Shown: positions 13,157 through 20,767 of the stretch, one piece after another
Position numbering within the stretch: the first letter of the stretch is position 1
Layout: each line of letters opens with the position of its first letter
From: Treponema sp.
Lineage (GTDB): Bacteria; Spirochaetota; Spirochaetia; Treponematales; Rectinemataceae
Assembly: GCA_012516755.1 (NCBI GenBank)
Contig: JAAYWE010000055.1
Span: forward strand, 1 to 20,767
Direction of reading: 5' to 3'
DNA: 20,767 bases
Program-made: the position numbers and the translations under genes
Notes under the pieces: generated by a model
Told to the model about the DNA's origin: nothing
Seen by the model: the letters and a program-made list of their open reading frames with translations, nothing else
Database searches by the model: none

Positions 13157-15298
13157 ATGCACATCATTGTCCTTATAAAGCAAGTACCAGAAACAGATAA
13201 AGTCAAGATGGACCCTGATACAGGCACAATGGTGCGATCGGGGCTGGAAAGCATAATCAATCCTCTTGATCTATATGCAATCGAAGAAGCACTCATACTG
13301 AAAGAGCGATTCGGAGCCCATGTAACCACAATTTCGATGGGGCCACTAGATGCCGAACGCTCGCTGCGAGAATCGCTTGCAATGGGTTGTGATGAAGCAA
13401 TTCTACTTACAGATAAGGCTTTTGCCGGGTCCGATACTTGGGCAACATCGAAGGTTTTAGCTGAGGCAATAAGGCATATTGACAACGCCGATCTAATCCT
13501 CGCAGGAGAGCGCGCTACCGATGGCGATACCGGACAAGTAGGACCAGCCGTAGCATCTTGGTTGGAAATACCCGTCCTCACCTATGTGAGTTCATTGGAA
13601 ATAGAGTCCAAAACTGAAGATTTAGAAACTGCTGAATCAAATCGTAATCGGACTTGCCATCCGACATTTCTCGTCCGTCGCCTTACCGAAGAAGGCTACC
13701 AAAGTGTGAGAGTCCAATCTCCGTGCCTAATAACCGTAGTCAAAGAAATTGCCTCGCCCCGTCTACCAACTCTGCGCGGGAAAAAATTCTCAAGGAGTGC
13801 AGAGATTTTGCACTGGGGAGCAAAGGAAATAAACCTGGATCCTGCTTCATTGGGTCTGGCTGGCTCTCCAACCCGTGTAGTAAAGATATTTTATCCGAAA
13901 GTATCACGCGACGGGGAGCGAATTCATGCTCTCGATGAACCGGGAATAGAAAAAGCGATTGAACGCATTCTTTCAATGATCCGTCCTGTAATAGGCAGTC
14001 CGATAATGGGGGACAGAGGATCCAGAGAATCCAGGAGAGGATACACAGAAACAAGTCCAGCTGTGGATATCGAAGAATCGGCGATTGGAGTCCTTATAGC
14101 AAAAATGCAGCCCGCATTGCAGGAATCAGTGATTTCTCTTTCCGAAAAGGTTTTTTCGGAGCCTGCTACTGACCCCAAGCCTGAATTTTGGATTATTGCT
14201 GAGCGCCGTAAGCGCGGACTCGACATAGTGTCTTTCGAATTGTTGGCTAGAGCCCGTCCTCTCGCGGATAGTCGTGGTGCAATTCTAGCAGCCATTGTGC
14301 TTGGATCCGCATCTCCAGATGAAGCTGCGATGTTGATTGCCCATGGTGCTGATAGTGTAATCCTGGTCGAGAACCCGAGCCTAGAGGATTTTGTCTGTGA
14401 ATTGTGGTCTGACACGCTCTTAAAGCTTGCTTACGCCAGAAAACCCGAAGTCATTCTAGGAGCGGCCACTACAACGGGAAGGACTTTAATGCCATATCTT
14501 TCAGCCAAACTCGGCACCGGACTAACTGCGGACTGTACCGAGCTCTCTATCGAAGAAAACAGCGGCCTCCTTTTGCAGACACGTCCTGCTATTGGAGGAA
14601 ATATCATGGCCACTATAAAAACTGCCCATCACAAGCCACAGATGGCCACGGTAAGACCTCACTCCATGTCACCACTTCCGCCAGACTTTGGCCGCAAAGG
14701 CATTGTAATTCATGTAATCGATGAATCATCTAAGGAGAGAATAATCTCGGATTTTTCGGATTCACGTGTCCAGGTTCTGGCTCTGGAGAGCAATGTTAAG
14801 GATTTCGAAAATCTGGAAAGTGCGAGCATCGTTGTTGCAGGCGGAAGAGGTTTAAAGAAAGCCGATAATTTCAAGCTCATTCGTGAGCTGGCGTCGGCTC
14901 TCGGAGGAGCGGTTGGCGCAAGCCGTGAATCTGTCGATCGCGGATGGACATCCTACCCACATCAGGTTGGCCTTAGCGGCAAGACCATTTCACCCGAGAT
15001 CTATATATGCGCAGGAATTTCTGGCGCTGTTCAACATCTGGCCGGCATAAGAACGGCCAAGAAGATAATCTCGATCAACACAGACCCCGACGCGCCCATC
15101 CATGCGGTTGCCGACCTCGCCATAATAGGGGACCTCTTCGAGATTTTGCCGCGGCTAACGGCGCGATTAAAACCGATCTATAGCTCTTCTTATCCATCCC
15201 TCTCTTCATCTCCATACCAAACCAAAGATACAAGATCTCAAGAGCCAAGAATTTTGGACTCAAAAACCTTAAGCACGGAGGCTCAGCATGAAATATAA
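13157..15298 (+). CDS. Electron transfer flavoprotein, EtfB-EtfA fusion
   Basis: A 713-residue single chain. Residues 1-280 are an EtfB (beta) domain, from MHIIVLIKQVPETD through GERATDGDTGQVGP (117-130) to GSPTRVVKIFYP. A 60-residue linker without Cys follows (281-340). Residues 341-672 are an EtfA (alpha) domain with FWIIAERRKRG, the FAD-binding region around Arg590-Gly606 (ASRESVDRGW, PHQVGLSGK), GISGAVQHLAGI (620-631) and INTDPDAPI. A Ser/Thr-rich tail of 40 residues ends the protein. ETFs pass electrons between flavin dehydrogenases and other carriers and are normally two proteins. The start at 13157 has GGAG 7 bases upstream; the open frame upstream to 13082 has no support. It overlaps the oxidase gene by 11 bases, so the oxidase is its likely partner. 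Confidence 0.93.
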   Translation: MHIIVLIKQVPETDKVKMDPDTGTMVRSGLESIINPLDLYAIEEALILKERFGAHVTTISMGPLDAERSLRESLAMGCDEAILLTDKAFAGSDTWATSKVLAEAIRHIDNADLILAGERATDGDTGQVGPAVASWLEIPVLTYVSSLEIESKTEDLETAESNRNRTCHPTFLVRRLTEEGYQSVRVQSPCLITVVKEIASPRLPTLRGKKFSRSAEILHWGAKEINLDPASLGLAGSPTRVVKIFYPKVSRDGERIHALDEPGIEKAIERILSMIRPVIGSPIMGDRGSRESRRGYTETSPAVDIEESAIGVLIAKMQPALQESVISLSEKVFSEPATDPKPEFWIIAERRKRGLDIVSFELLARARPLADSRGAILAAIVLGSASPDEAAMLIAHGADSVILVENPSLEDFVCELWSDTLLKLAYARKPEVILGAATTTGRTLMPYLSAKLGTGLTADCTELSIEENSGLLLQTRPAIGGNIMATIKTAHHKPQMATVRPHSMSPLPPDFGRKGIVIHVIDESSKERIISDFSDSRVQVLALESNVKDFENLESASIVVAGGRGLKKADNFKLIRELASALGGAVGASRESVDRGWTSYPHQVGLSGKTISPEIYICAGISGAVQHLAGIRTAKKIISINTDPDAPIHAVADLAIIGDLFEILPRLTARLKPIYSSSYPSLSSSPYQTKDTRSQEPRILDSKTLSTEAQHEI

Positions 15299-16706
15299 TC
15301 CTATCAGCAGAGATATAATCCGCGAACTTATAAATATTGCAGGTGAGCGAAACGTCCTGCTCGATCCAGCTCAACTCGAAATCTTCTCACACGATGAAAC
15401 ATCTAAAGAGGAATATGGCCATATGCCGGAAGTGGTGGTGACCCCAAGGTCGACCTCCGCCGTCGCTGAGATCGTGAAACTTGCTAATCGAACCTCTGTC
15501 CCCATAACACCACGAGGCGCTGGCAGTGGCCTTTCTGGAGGAGCTATTCCTATATTTGGCGGAATAGTATTGTCGCTCGAAAAAATGAACCAGGTGCGAG
15601 AAATCGATTACGACAATCTTACAATGACCGTTGAAACTGGTATTGTGACAAACGAAATCAACAACCTGGTCAAGGAAAAGGGACTATTCTACGCTGGCTA
15701 TCCAATGAGCCTGGAGACCTGTACGCTCGGCGGAAACATAGCCGAGAATGCTGGGGGTGGGAAAGCCATAAAATATGGCGTAACATCGCGCTATATCCTT
15801 GGTCTAGAATTCGTTACACCAACAGGCGAAGTGGTCTGGCTTGGAGGCAAGCTTGCAAAAGATGTTACTGGCTATGATCTAGTGCACCTCATTGTCGGCT
15901 CCGAAGGTACTCTTGGCATTGCAACCGCAGCTATAATCAGACTGATTGGTCTTCCGGCAGCCAAATCCGACCTGCTTGTACTCTATAGAAGCCCCCAAGA
16001 AGCCATTTCCTCTGTCCCCAAGATTCTCTCAAAGGGTCTCATTCCAACATCCATCGAATTCATGGACCGCCGGAGCGTGGAGACATCCTGTACCTATCTA
16101 AACGAAAATTTGCCTTATGCCCAATGCGGTGCGATGCTGCTGATAGAAATGGATGGACGAGATCAATCTCTAGTAGAAAGTGAAGCAGAAGCAGTTGGAG
16201 ATTTATGCATGGAGCAGGGTGCAATCGAAGTATACGTAGCCGACAACCGAACTACCCAGGAACGCCTCTGGGCTATTCGCAGAAACATAGCCGAAGCATT
16301 AAAAGTCTATTGCCCAGTTCAAAGCCTAGAGGACATCGTGGTGCCGCCCACGGCCATATCTGCGGTTATGCCCGAACTAGAGCGCATTGCTTTGCAATTT
16401 GGTATTGCAATACCATGTTATGGCCATGCTGGCGATGGAAATCTTCATGCGACTCTAGTCAAGGATCCGCAAATGCCAATGGAGCAATGGCAACAAATAG
16501 AGCAACAAGCTCTCCTTGCGCTATATGAATCGATCACTGCGCTTGGCGGAAAAATTTCCGGCGAGCATGGCATTGGACTTAAACGCAAACATTTTATGAG
16601 AAAATTCATGAGCCCTGTGGAACTGAATCTAATCAAAGCGATCAAACGCGCCTGGGACCCAAATCTTATTATGAATCCAGGAAAGATTTTCGACATCGAG
16701 GACTAA
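15288..16706 (+). CDS. FAD-binding 2-hydroxyacid oxidase/dehydrogenase (GlcD/LctD type)
   Basis: A 472-residue flavoenzyme. It has the PCMH FAD domain (about 40-220: TPRGAGSGLSGG, NIAENAGGG, YGVTSRYILGLE, DVTGYDL, GSEGTLGI) and the FAD-oxidase C-terminal domain with HAGDGN (380-385), GEHGIG (425-430) and NPGKIF near the end. Members oxidise D-lactate, L-lactate, glycolate or 2-hydroxyglutarate, and the substrate cannot be fixed from sequence. The gene overlaps the ETF fusion by 11 bases and has a GGAGG site inside it. The pairing matches the Acetobacterium woodii LctBCD complex, which couples lactate oxidation to NAD with ferredoxin oxidation. No lactate permease is present in the window. Confidence 0.92.
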   Translation: MKYNPISRDIIRELINIAGERNVLLDPAQLEIFSHDETSKEEYGHMPEVVVTPRSTSAVAEIVKLANRTSVPITPRGAGSGLSGGAIPIFGGIVLSLEKMNQVREIDYDNLTMTVETGIVTNEINNLVKEKGLFYAGYPMSLETCTLGGNIAENAGGGKAIKYGVTSRYILGLEFVTPTGEVVWLGGKLAKDVTGYDLVHLIVGSEGTLGIATAAIIRLIGLPAAKSDLLVLYRSPQEAISSVPKILSKGLIPTSIEFMDRRSVETSCTYLNENLPYAQCGAMLLIEMDGRDQSLVESEAEAVGDLCMEQGAIEVYVADNRTTQERLWAIRRNIAEALKVYCPVQSLEDIVVPPTAISAVMPELERIALQFGIAIPCYGHAGDGNLHATLVKDPQMPMEQWQQIEQQALLALYESITALGGKISGEHGIGLKRKHFMRKFMSPVELNLIKAIKRAWDPNLIMNPGKIFDIED

Positions 16707-16806
16707 TCCCGCTTAGGTAACAGCAAGAATTACTCCATAGACATTCTCAAAAACCGAATATAAAAAGAATACTCCTGGAGCGCAATATCTCATAAATCAA
16801 AATCCT

Positions 16807-16844
16807 AAAGCTTTGCCACAACCCTTGCGTAATAAGCTTTTTTT
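16807..16844 (+). terminator. Possible terminator after the ETF/oxidase operon
   Basis: A 7-base stem AAAGCTT (16807-16813) with AAGCTTT (16834-16840) runs into a T tract (16838-16844). The loop is long (20 bases) and the stem AT-rich, so termination may be partial. It is about 100 bases after the oxidase stop and 67 bases before pdxS. The rest of 16707-16910 shows nothing else I can name; the pdxS promoter should lie after the T tract. Confidence 0.45.
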
Positions 16845-16910
16845 CGCTACTCTTTATTCTTGCAACCAATCAAATTCCTTCCACACAGCTAACAGTGAGG
16901 AGATTATATT

Positions 16911-17816
16911 ATGGAACAGAAATTATGGTCCGATCGCCAGAGCGAGCAATGGCATATAAAAGTCGGACTCGCTGAAATGCTCAAAGGTGGCGTTATCATG
17001 GATGTAACCAATGCTGCCCAAGCAAAACTCGCTGAAAAAGCAGGGGCTTGTGCGGTGATGGCTCTTGAGCGCGTTCCAGCCGACATTAGGGCTCAGGGAG
17101 GCGTTGCCCGCATGTCCGATCCTAAGATCATAAAAGAAATCCAGGATGCTGTCTCAATTCCAGTCATGGCAAAATGCCGTATAGGCCATTTTGTAGAAGC
17201 ACAGATACTAGAGGCTCTCGGCATCGATTTCATTGACGAATCCGAAGTTCTCACCCCTGCGGATGATCGCTACCACGTCTATAAACATCCTTTCAAAGTA
17301 CCATTTGTTTGCGGTTGTCGTGACCTGGGAGAAGCACTGCGGCGAATTGGCGAGGGTGCAGCCATGATTCGCACGAAGGGAGAAGCTGGTACTGGGGATA
17401 TCATCGAGGCTGTGCGGCATATGCGCACAGTTATGGATGGAATCGCTCGTCTCCTTGGCCTTCCGGAGGAAGAACTCATGACTGAAGCAAAGGAGCTGGG
17501 TGCTCCATTTGAACTTGTATGGGAAGTCGCAAAAACTGGCAAATTGCCTGTCCCCAATTTCTCGGCTGGAGGAGTTGCTACTCCAGCGGATGCGGCTCTG
17601 ATGATGCAACTAGGTGCGGAATCCGTATTTGTAGGCTCAGGCATCTTCAAATCAAGCAATCCTGAGCGACGGGCAAAAGCTATTGTATCGGCAGTGGTCA
17701 ATTACAAAGACCCAAAAATCCTGGCGGAGATCTCGGAAGATCTTGGCGAACCGATGGTTGGCATTGGCCTGGATGAACTTATCGAAAATCAGAAAATTTC
17801 GGGGAGGGGTTGGTGA
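16911..17816 (+). CDS. pdxS: Pyridoxal 5'-phosphate synthase subunit PdxS
   Basis: A 301-residue beta/alpha barrel. It joins ribose 5-phosphate, glyceraldehyde 3-phosphate and ammonia into pyridoxal phosphate, with ammonia supplied by PdxT. The catalytic residues sit at the expected places: Asp31 (GVIMDV), Lys88 (MAKCRIGH) and Lys156 (IRTKGEAGTG), each seven residues further on than in Bacillus. PADIRAQGGVARMSDP and NFSAGGVATPADAALMMQLG are near-invariant family segments. The ribosome site GAGGAG lies 8 bases before the ATG. The stop overlaps the pdxT GTG start by 4 bases, which ties production of the two subunits of one complex. Confidence 0.98.
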   Translation: MEQKLWSDRQSEQWHIKVGLAEMLKGGVIMDVTNAAQAKLAEKAGACAVMALERVPADIRAQGGVARMSDPKIIKEIQDAVSIPVMAKCRIGHFVEAQILEALGIDFIDESEVLTPADDRYHVYKHPFKVPFVCGCRDLGEALRRIGEGAAMIRTKGEAGTGDIIEAVRHMRTVMDGIARLLGLPEEELMTEAKELGAPFELVWEVAKTGKLPVPNFSAGGVATPADAALMMQLGAESVFVGSGIFKSSNPERRAKAIVSAVVNYKDPKILAEISEDLGEPMVGIGLDELIENQKISGRGW

Positions 17817-18397
17817 GCAGCCATCGCATAGGGCTTCTCGCGCTTCAGGGAGACTATGAAGCTCATGGTAAGGCTCTTGTGCGAGCTGGATTTCCGCGCT
17901 GCGATATGGTGGAGATTCGGAGCTTTTCCGATCTGCAGTCCTTGACCGCAATTATAATTCCTGGAGGTGAAAGCACGGTCATGAGTATGCTGCTCGAACG
18001 TTTTGGCATGTTCGAAGAACTAAAGCGCCAAATAGAGAATGGGATGCCTGTTCTCGCAACCTGTGCCGGACTAATACTCCTAGCAAAAAACATCGAAGGA
18101 AATGATCAAATGGGACTTGGTGTCCTGGATATCAAAGTCAAGCGCAATGCATATGGCCGTCAAGTAGATAGCTTTCATGCTCCCGTACAAACCATCATTG
18201 ACAGCGTAGGCATAATAGAAGGCATATTCATACGGGCACCGCGTATACTCGCTTCCGGAAAAGAGGTCGAACACCTTGCAATATATGAAAATGAGCCTGT
18301 AATGGTTCGTCAGGGCTCGATCATTGCCGCGACATTTCACCCCGAACTACTTCCTGACGCTCCTGTGCATCGCTGGTTCATTCAGACTTTTGTATAG
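17813..18397 (+). CDS. pdxT: Pyridoxal 5'-phosphate synthase glutaminase subunit PdxT
   Basis: A 194-residue class I glutamine amidotransferase that releases ammonia for PdxS. The start segment is IGLLALQGDYEAHG, the oxyanion segment IIPGGEST, the nucleophile Cys84 (ATCAGLILLA), and His176/Glu178 in FHPELL complete the triad. I set the start at the GTG at 17813 (GTGA overlap with the pdxS stop; GGAGG 5 bases upstream). TTG at 17810 is in frame but only 2 bases from the ribosome site. The 3' end overlaps the convergent membrane-protein gene by 51 bases. Confidence 0.96.
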   Translation: MSSHRIGLLALQGDYEAHGKALVRAGFPRCDMVEIRSFSDLQSLTAIIIPGGESTVMSMLLERFGMFEELKRQIENGMPVLATCAGLILLAKNIEGNDQMGLGVLDIKVKRNAYGRQVDSFHAPVQTIIDSVGIIEGIFIRAPRILASGKEVEHLAIYENEPVMVRQGSIIAATFHPELLPDAPVHRWFIQTFV

Positions 18398-19033
18398 TAT
18401 TCTCCAAGTTGCATATATAGATATTGCATATCCTATAAGGAAGATTGGCCATAAGAATGAGCTTGGTCTAAAATCGCTCAAATTTTCCACACTCGCTGGC
18501 AAACTTGAAATTGCTTCGCTCATAAAAGCATACAGCATGGTGCCGGATCCTAAAGCGAGCATTGCCCAATCCAACCATTTAAGCCTTACAAGGAGACCTT
18601 TTTCTTCAAGCAAAGCAAGCCTTACTCCGCTGATTATCATGAGCACCGATATCATCACAGGCGCAATCACAGGCCCCCACCATGGTAGTGGAATAAGAAA
18701 GAGCAGATCCCAATCAAACAATGATTGAGGAAATCCGATGAAAATGACAAGCCATATATAATACCAAATATCCCAAAGCCCAAAAGCATACAGAGAAAAA
18801 CCAATTTGGGATTGAAATTTCTTGCCTGATACAAGTCCAACAGCGAGAAGCATAATGAGAGTCGCCAATTCTCGCCCAAGTTCAATGATCGATACCATGG
18901 GATCGAAGGCTGGCACACTGATCATCAAATCAGAAATGCCATACAACTTTCTCAGATATACTACAATTGATGCCTCGAGATATGCCATCCCGATCGCATA
19001 GATAGCGACATAAAAGAATCTTTTCTTGTCCAT
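18347..19033 (-). CDS. Polytopic membrane protein, family not recognised
   Basis: A 228-residue hydrophobic protein with about six transmembrane helices. Visible short motifs are YLEASIVVYLRKLYG in the first helix region, LWDIWYYIW, a loop WWGPVIAP, and a basic C-terminus ending HRSVRK. No catalytic motif or known family comes to mind. I take the start at 19033 (MDKKRFF), with GGAG 9 bases upstream. The ATG at 19048 would leave only one base between ribosome site and codon. The last 51 bases overlap the end of pdxT on the other strand. It may be a stand-alone gene. Confidence 0.75.
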   Translation of the reverse strand: MDKKRFFYVAIYAIGMAYLEASIVVYLRKLYGISDLMISVPAFDPMVSIIELGRELATLIMLLAVGLVSGKKFQSQIGFSLYAFGLWDIWYYIWLVIFIGFPQSLFDWDLLFLIPLPWWGPVIAPVMISVLMIISGVRLALLEEKGLLVRLKWLDWAMLALGSGTMLYAFMSEAISSLPASVENLSDFRPSSFLWPIFLIGYAISIYATWRILYKSLNEPAMHRSVRK

Positions 19034-19105
19034 AATCTCATACTCCAAATAATATAAAGCCCTTTTATTGACACATTCCTAAAATATAGATACTTTTATA
19101 CCCCG

Positions 19106-19135
19106 TTGCCATACGAAAATCAGATTGAGTATAAT
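19106..19135 (+). promoter_or_regulatory. Promoter of the CDP-alcohol phosphatidyltransferase/GtrA pair
   Basis: TTGCCA (19106-19111), an 18-base spacer, then a perfect TATAAT (19130-19135). Transcription would start near 19142, giving a leader of about 40 bases to the ATG at 19183. Confidence 0.65.
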
Positions 19136-19182
19136 TGTTAAAACTTTTTCAACTGAAGTAAAGAGAGATGTTGAGGCAGAGA

Positions 19183-19929
19183 ATGAATAAAGATCATGGT
19201 AGAACCAAAATAAAACAAAAGAAAAACTCAATAGATCATGCTCTACCGCTTATTTCCAAGGACCGCGTTAGAACAAATCTGCTTAAAAGGCAGGAGCAAA
19301 AAGCCCTTGCCTTTCTGGTTCAATATATACCTTCATGGATGAGCTCCAATGTTCTAACGGGAATAGGGTTTCTTGGAAATGTGATCGTTTTTTTGAGCTT
19401 CATTCTCGCAGAGCTTTTTGACACTCGCTTTCTTCTGATTGGTGTAATTGGTTTTGCGATTTCCTGGTTCGGCGATTCACTTGATGGACGAATAGCCTAT
19501 TATAGGAAAAAACCAAGAAAATGGTACGGTTTTATGCTAGATCTTGTGATAGATTGGCTGGGTATCGTACTTATCGGCCTTGGATTCGTTATCTACGCAG
19601 ACCGCTTTCTAAAACTCTTGGGATATGCCTTTATCGTGCTTTATGGTCTAGAAATCATAATAGCTCTGCTTCGATATAAAATCAGTGGTAGCTATTCCAT
19701 TGACGCCGGTAAATTGAGCCCGACCGAAACCAGGATTCTTATCTCGCTTTTCCTTGTGATTGAAGTTATTTTCCCAGGAAGCATTGTCTACCTTACCGCA
19801 ATAGCCGATATTATCTTAGCGATTTCCAATATTTCTGAATTTAAAAAACTAGCAAAAATCGCCAATGAGCGTGATGAAGAAGAAAACAGAAAGAGTGAAT
19901 TGAAAATTGCCGAAAATAATAAAGAATAG
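19183..19929 (+). CDS. CDP-alcohol phosphatidyltransferase-like membrane protein
   Basis: A 248-residue integral membrane protein. The family motif D-x2-DG-x2-AR-x8/9-G-x3-D-x3-D is present as D98, D101, G102, A105, G116, D120 and D124. However, the Arg after Ala is Tyr106 (DGRIAYYRK). Such enzymes move a phospho-alcohol from CDP-diacylglycerol or CDP-alcohol to a hydroxyl acceptor, making phospholipids or phosphoinositides. The exact product cannot be told. The N-terminus (about 30 residues) is basic and the C-terminus is charged. The start at 19183 has GAGG 6 bases before it; ATG at 19168, five codons earlier, is possible. The GtrA gene overlaps its end by 23 bases. Confidence 0.85.
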   Translation: MNKDHGRTKIKQKKNSIDHALPLISKDRVRTNLLKRQEQKALAFLVQYIPSWMSSNVLTGIGFLGNVIVFLSFILAELFDTRFLLIGVIGFAISWFGDSLDGRIAYYRKKPRKWYGFMLDLVIDWLGIVLIGLGFVIYADRFLKLLGYAFIVLYGLEIIIALLRYKISGSYSIDAGKLSPTETRILISLFLVIEVIFPGSIVYLTAIADIILAISNISEFKKLAKIANERDEEENRKSELKIAENNKE

Positions 19930-20350
19930 ACAAAAAGCTTTGGCTTGGCTACGTTCAGCCCTTACTTTCTCAAAAGCACAAATATCTGCTTTTGTTGGCG
20001 GAGTAATTGATTACTGTACAATGATATTCATTACAGAGGTCTTTCATATTCACTATACTATTTCGATCGCAGCCGGAGGTATGGTGGGCGCGGCCGTAAA
20101 TTTCAGCGTAAACAGAACATGGAGTTTCTATTCAAAGGATGCGCAATATGAGTTTTCTGTAATTCAACAACTTGTCATGTTCTTCCCAGTGGTTCTAGGC
20201 AGTATCGCCCTAAAGTCAGCTGGAACCTTTGCTTTTACAACCCTAAGCAAGATAGACTATAAAATCACAAGGCTTGCGGTAGATGTTGTTGTATCGATAT
20301 TCTACAATTTTATGCTTCAAAAACACTGGATTTTCAAAAAACGGCATTAG
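19907..20350 (+). CDS. GtrA-family membrane protein
   Basis: A 147-residue protein with four predicted helices and the GtrA-like pattern: SAFVGGVIDYCTM in helix 1, GAAVNFSVNRTWSF after helix 2, and a C-terminal SIFYNFMLQKHWIFKK. GtrA proteins are thought to help flip polyprenyl-linked sugars or aid synthesis of cell-surface glycans. The start is uncertain: TTG at 19907 overlaps the preceding gene by 23 bases and has a poor ribosome site, and a later TTG at 19940 would also fit. Tight linkage to the CDP-alcohol transferase suggests a shared role in a surface lipid or glycolipid. Confidence 0.88.
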   Translation: MPKIIKNRQKALAWLRSALTFSKAQISAFVGGVIDYCTMIFITEVFHIHYTISIAAGGMVGAAVNFSVNRTWSFYSKDAQYEFSVIQQLVMFFPVVLGSIALKSAGTFAFTTLSKIDYKITRLAVDVVVSIFYNFMLQKHWIFKKRH

Positions 20351-20413
20351 AGTGGAATCTTTGGACTATCGGACTTTCCAATCTATGCGTTATTTGTGCA
20401 GACTAGAAAAAGC

Positions 20414-20767
20414 CTAGGTAAGAGATTGCTCTGACTTCTGTACCAATACTTTATCGATACGTTTGCCATCCATGTCCACAATTTCCATTTTCAAAGGAGG
20501 CCATTCTATTATATCTCCGGCTTTGGGAATCGATCCCCCACAATGGAGAATAAAACCAGCAACGGTGTCGTAATCCTCGTTTGATATGACATCCAGATTG
20601 ATACCTATGCTCTCGGCAAATTCATCGATTGGCATCGAACCATCCACAAGATAAGAGCCATCACTGCGCTTAATAATCTGAGAAGCCTCTTCTGTCTCTA
20701 CTTCCGAGAGATTTGCAATGGCCTCCAGTAAATCAGCAATTGTCACAATACCCGAGATTCCCCCAAA
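20414..20767 (-). CDS. CorC/HlyC-family transporter, C-terminal part (5' end outside window)
   Basis: The frame is open to the right edge. The visible 117 residues begin FGGISGIVTIADLLEAIANL, the usual end of the second CBS domain. Then comes the CorC_HlyC (transporter-associated) domain: DGSYLVDGSMPIDEFAESIG, DYDTVAGFILHCGGSIPKAGDII and KMEIVDMDGKRIDKVLV. Full proteins of this class are usually 400-450 residues, with an N-terminal CNNM membrane domain linked to magnesium or cobalt export. A shorter CBS-only type without the membrane domain cannot be excluded. It is convergent with the GtrA gene. Confidence 0.88.
   Translation of the reverse strand, partial: FGGISGIVTIADLLEAIANLSEVETEEASQIIKRSDGSYLVDGSMPIDEFAESIGINLDVISNEDYDTVAGFILHCGGSIPKAGDIIEWPPLKMEIVDMDGKRIDKVLVQKSEQSLT

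Noticed and set aside
13924..14415. Minus-strand open frame of about 160 codons inside the ETF fusion gene
   Set aside because: It is opposite a well-supported gene, with Ser/Arg/Ile-rich composition typical of antisense frames and no recognisable domain.
20351..20413. Possible terminator between the GtrA and CorC/HlyC genes
   Set aside because: Only CCTAGG followed by CTTTTT on the minus strand is seen; the stem is too short to call.
1..20767. CRISPR arrays, tRNA, rRNA, riboswitch or phage genes
   Set aside because: I looked for regularly spaced repeats, cloverleaf-like intergenic stretches and integrase or transposase motifs and found none. The only direct tandem repeat is the short one at 13103-13136.

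Overview
The window looks like chromosomal DNA of an anaerobic or fermentative bacterium. It is most likely a spirochaete of the Treponema/Rectinema kind. This is an inference from gene content: a DUF3798 binding protein with a sugar-type ABC transporter, a GTP-dependent PEP carboxykinase, an ETF plus GlcD-type oxidase unit, a lipoprotein, and a six-helix membrane cyclase. I cannot confirm the species. Codon use and base composition look even throughout. I see no rRNA, tRNA, CRISPR array, phage gene or transposase.

Layout. (1) 1-5886, minus strand: a complete ABC importer operon reads right to left. It encodes a DUF3798 periplasmic binding protein, a double-NBD ATPase, two permeases joined by short overlaps, and a small membrane-anchored protein. 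At the left edge a second DUF3798 gene begins, with almost the same 5' end and leader. (2) 5937-8191, plus strand: a six-helix class III nucleotide cyclase homologue lacking several catalytic residues, followed by an unrecognised lipoprotein. (3) 8160-10174, minus strand: a PHP-domain phosphoesterase, a DRTGG-domain protein and a membrane-anchored Holliday-junction-resolvase-like (Endonuc_Holl) protein. (4) 10317-12556, plus strand: PEP carboxykinase (pckG) and a LapA-domain membrane protein, closed by a hairpin. (5) 12642-12860, minus strand: a small DUF2892 membrane protein. (6) 13157-16706, plus strand: a single-chain EtfB-EtfA fusion overlapping a GlcD-type FAD oxidase. This resembles an electron-bifurcating lactate dehydrogenase with its two ETF subunits fused. 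(7) 16911-18397, plus strand: pdxS and pdxT, which encode PLP synthase. (8) 18347-19033, minus strand: an unrecognised polytopic membrane protein. (9) 19183-20350, plus strand: a CDP-alcohol phosphatidyltransferase-like protein and a GtrA protein. (10) 20414-20767, minus strand: the C-terminal end of a CorC/HlyC-type transporter that continues past the window.

Together the genes suggest organic-acid fermentation. The ETF/oxidase unit would feed electrons from a 2-hydroxyacid to NAD and possibly ferredoxin, PEPCK would connect oxaloacetate and PEP, and PdxST would supply PLP. The least explained parts are the DUF3798 transporter of unknown substrate with two binding-protein paralogues, the altered cyclase, and the fused ETF.
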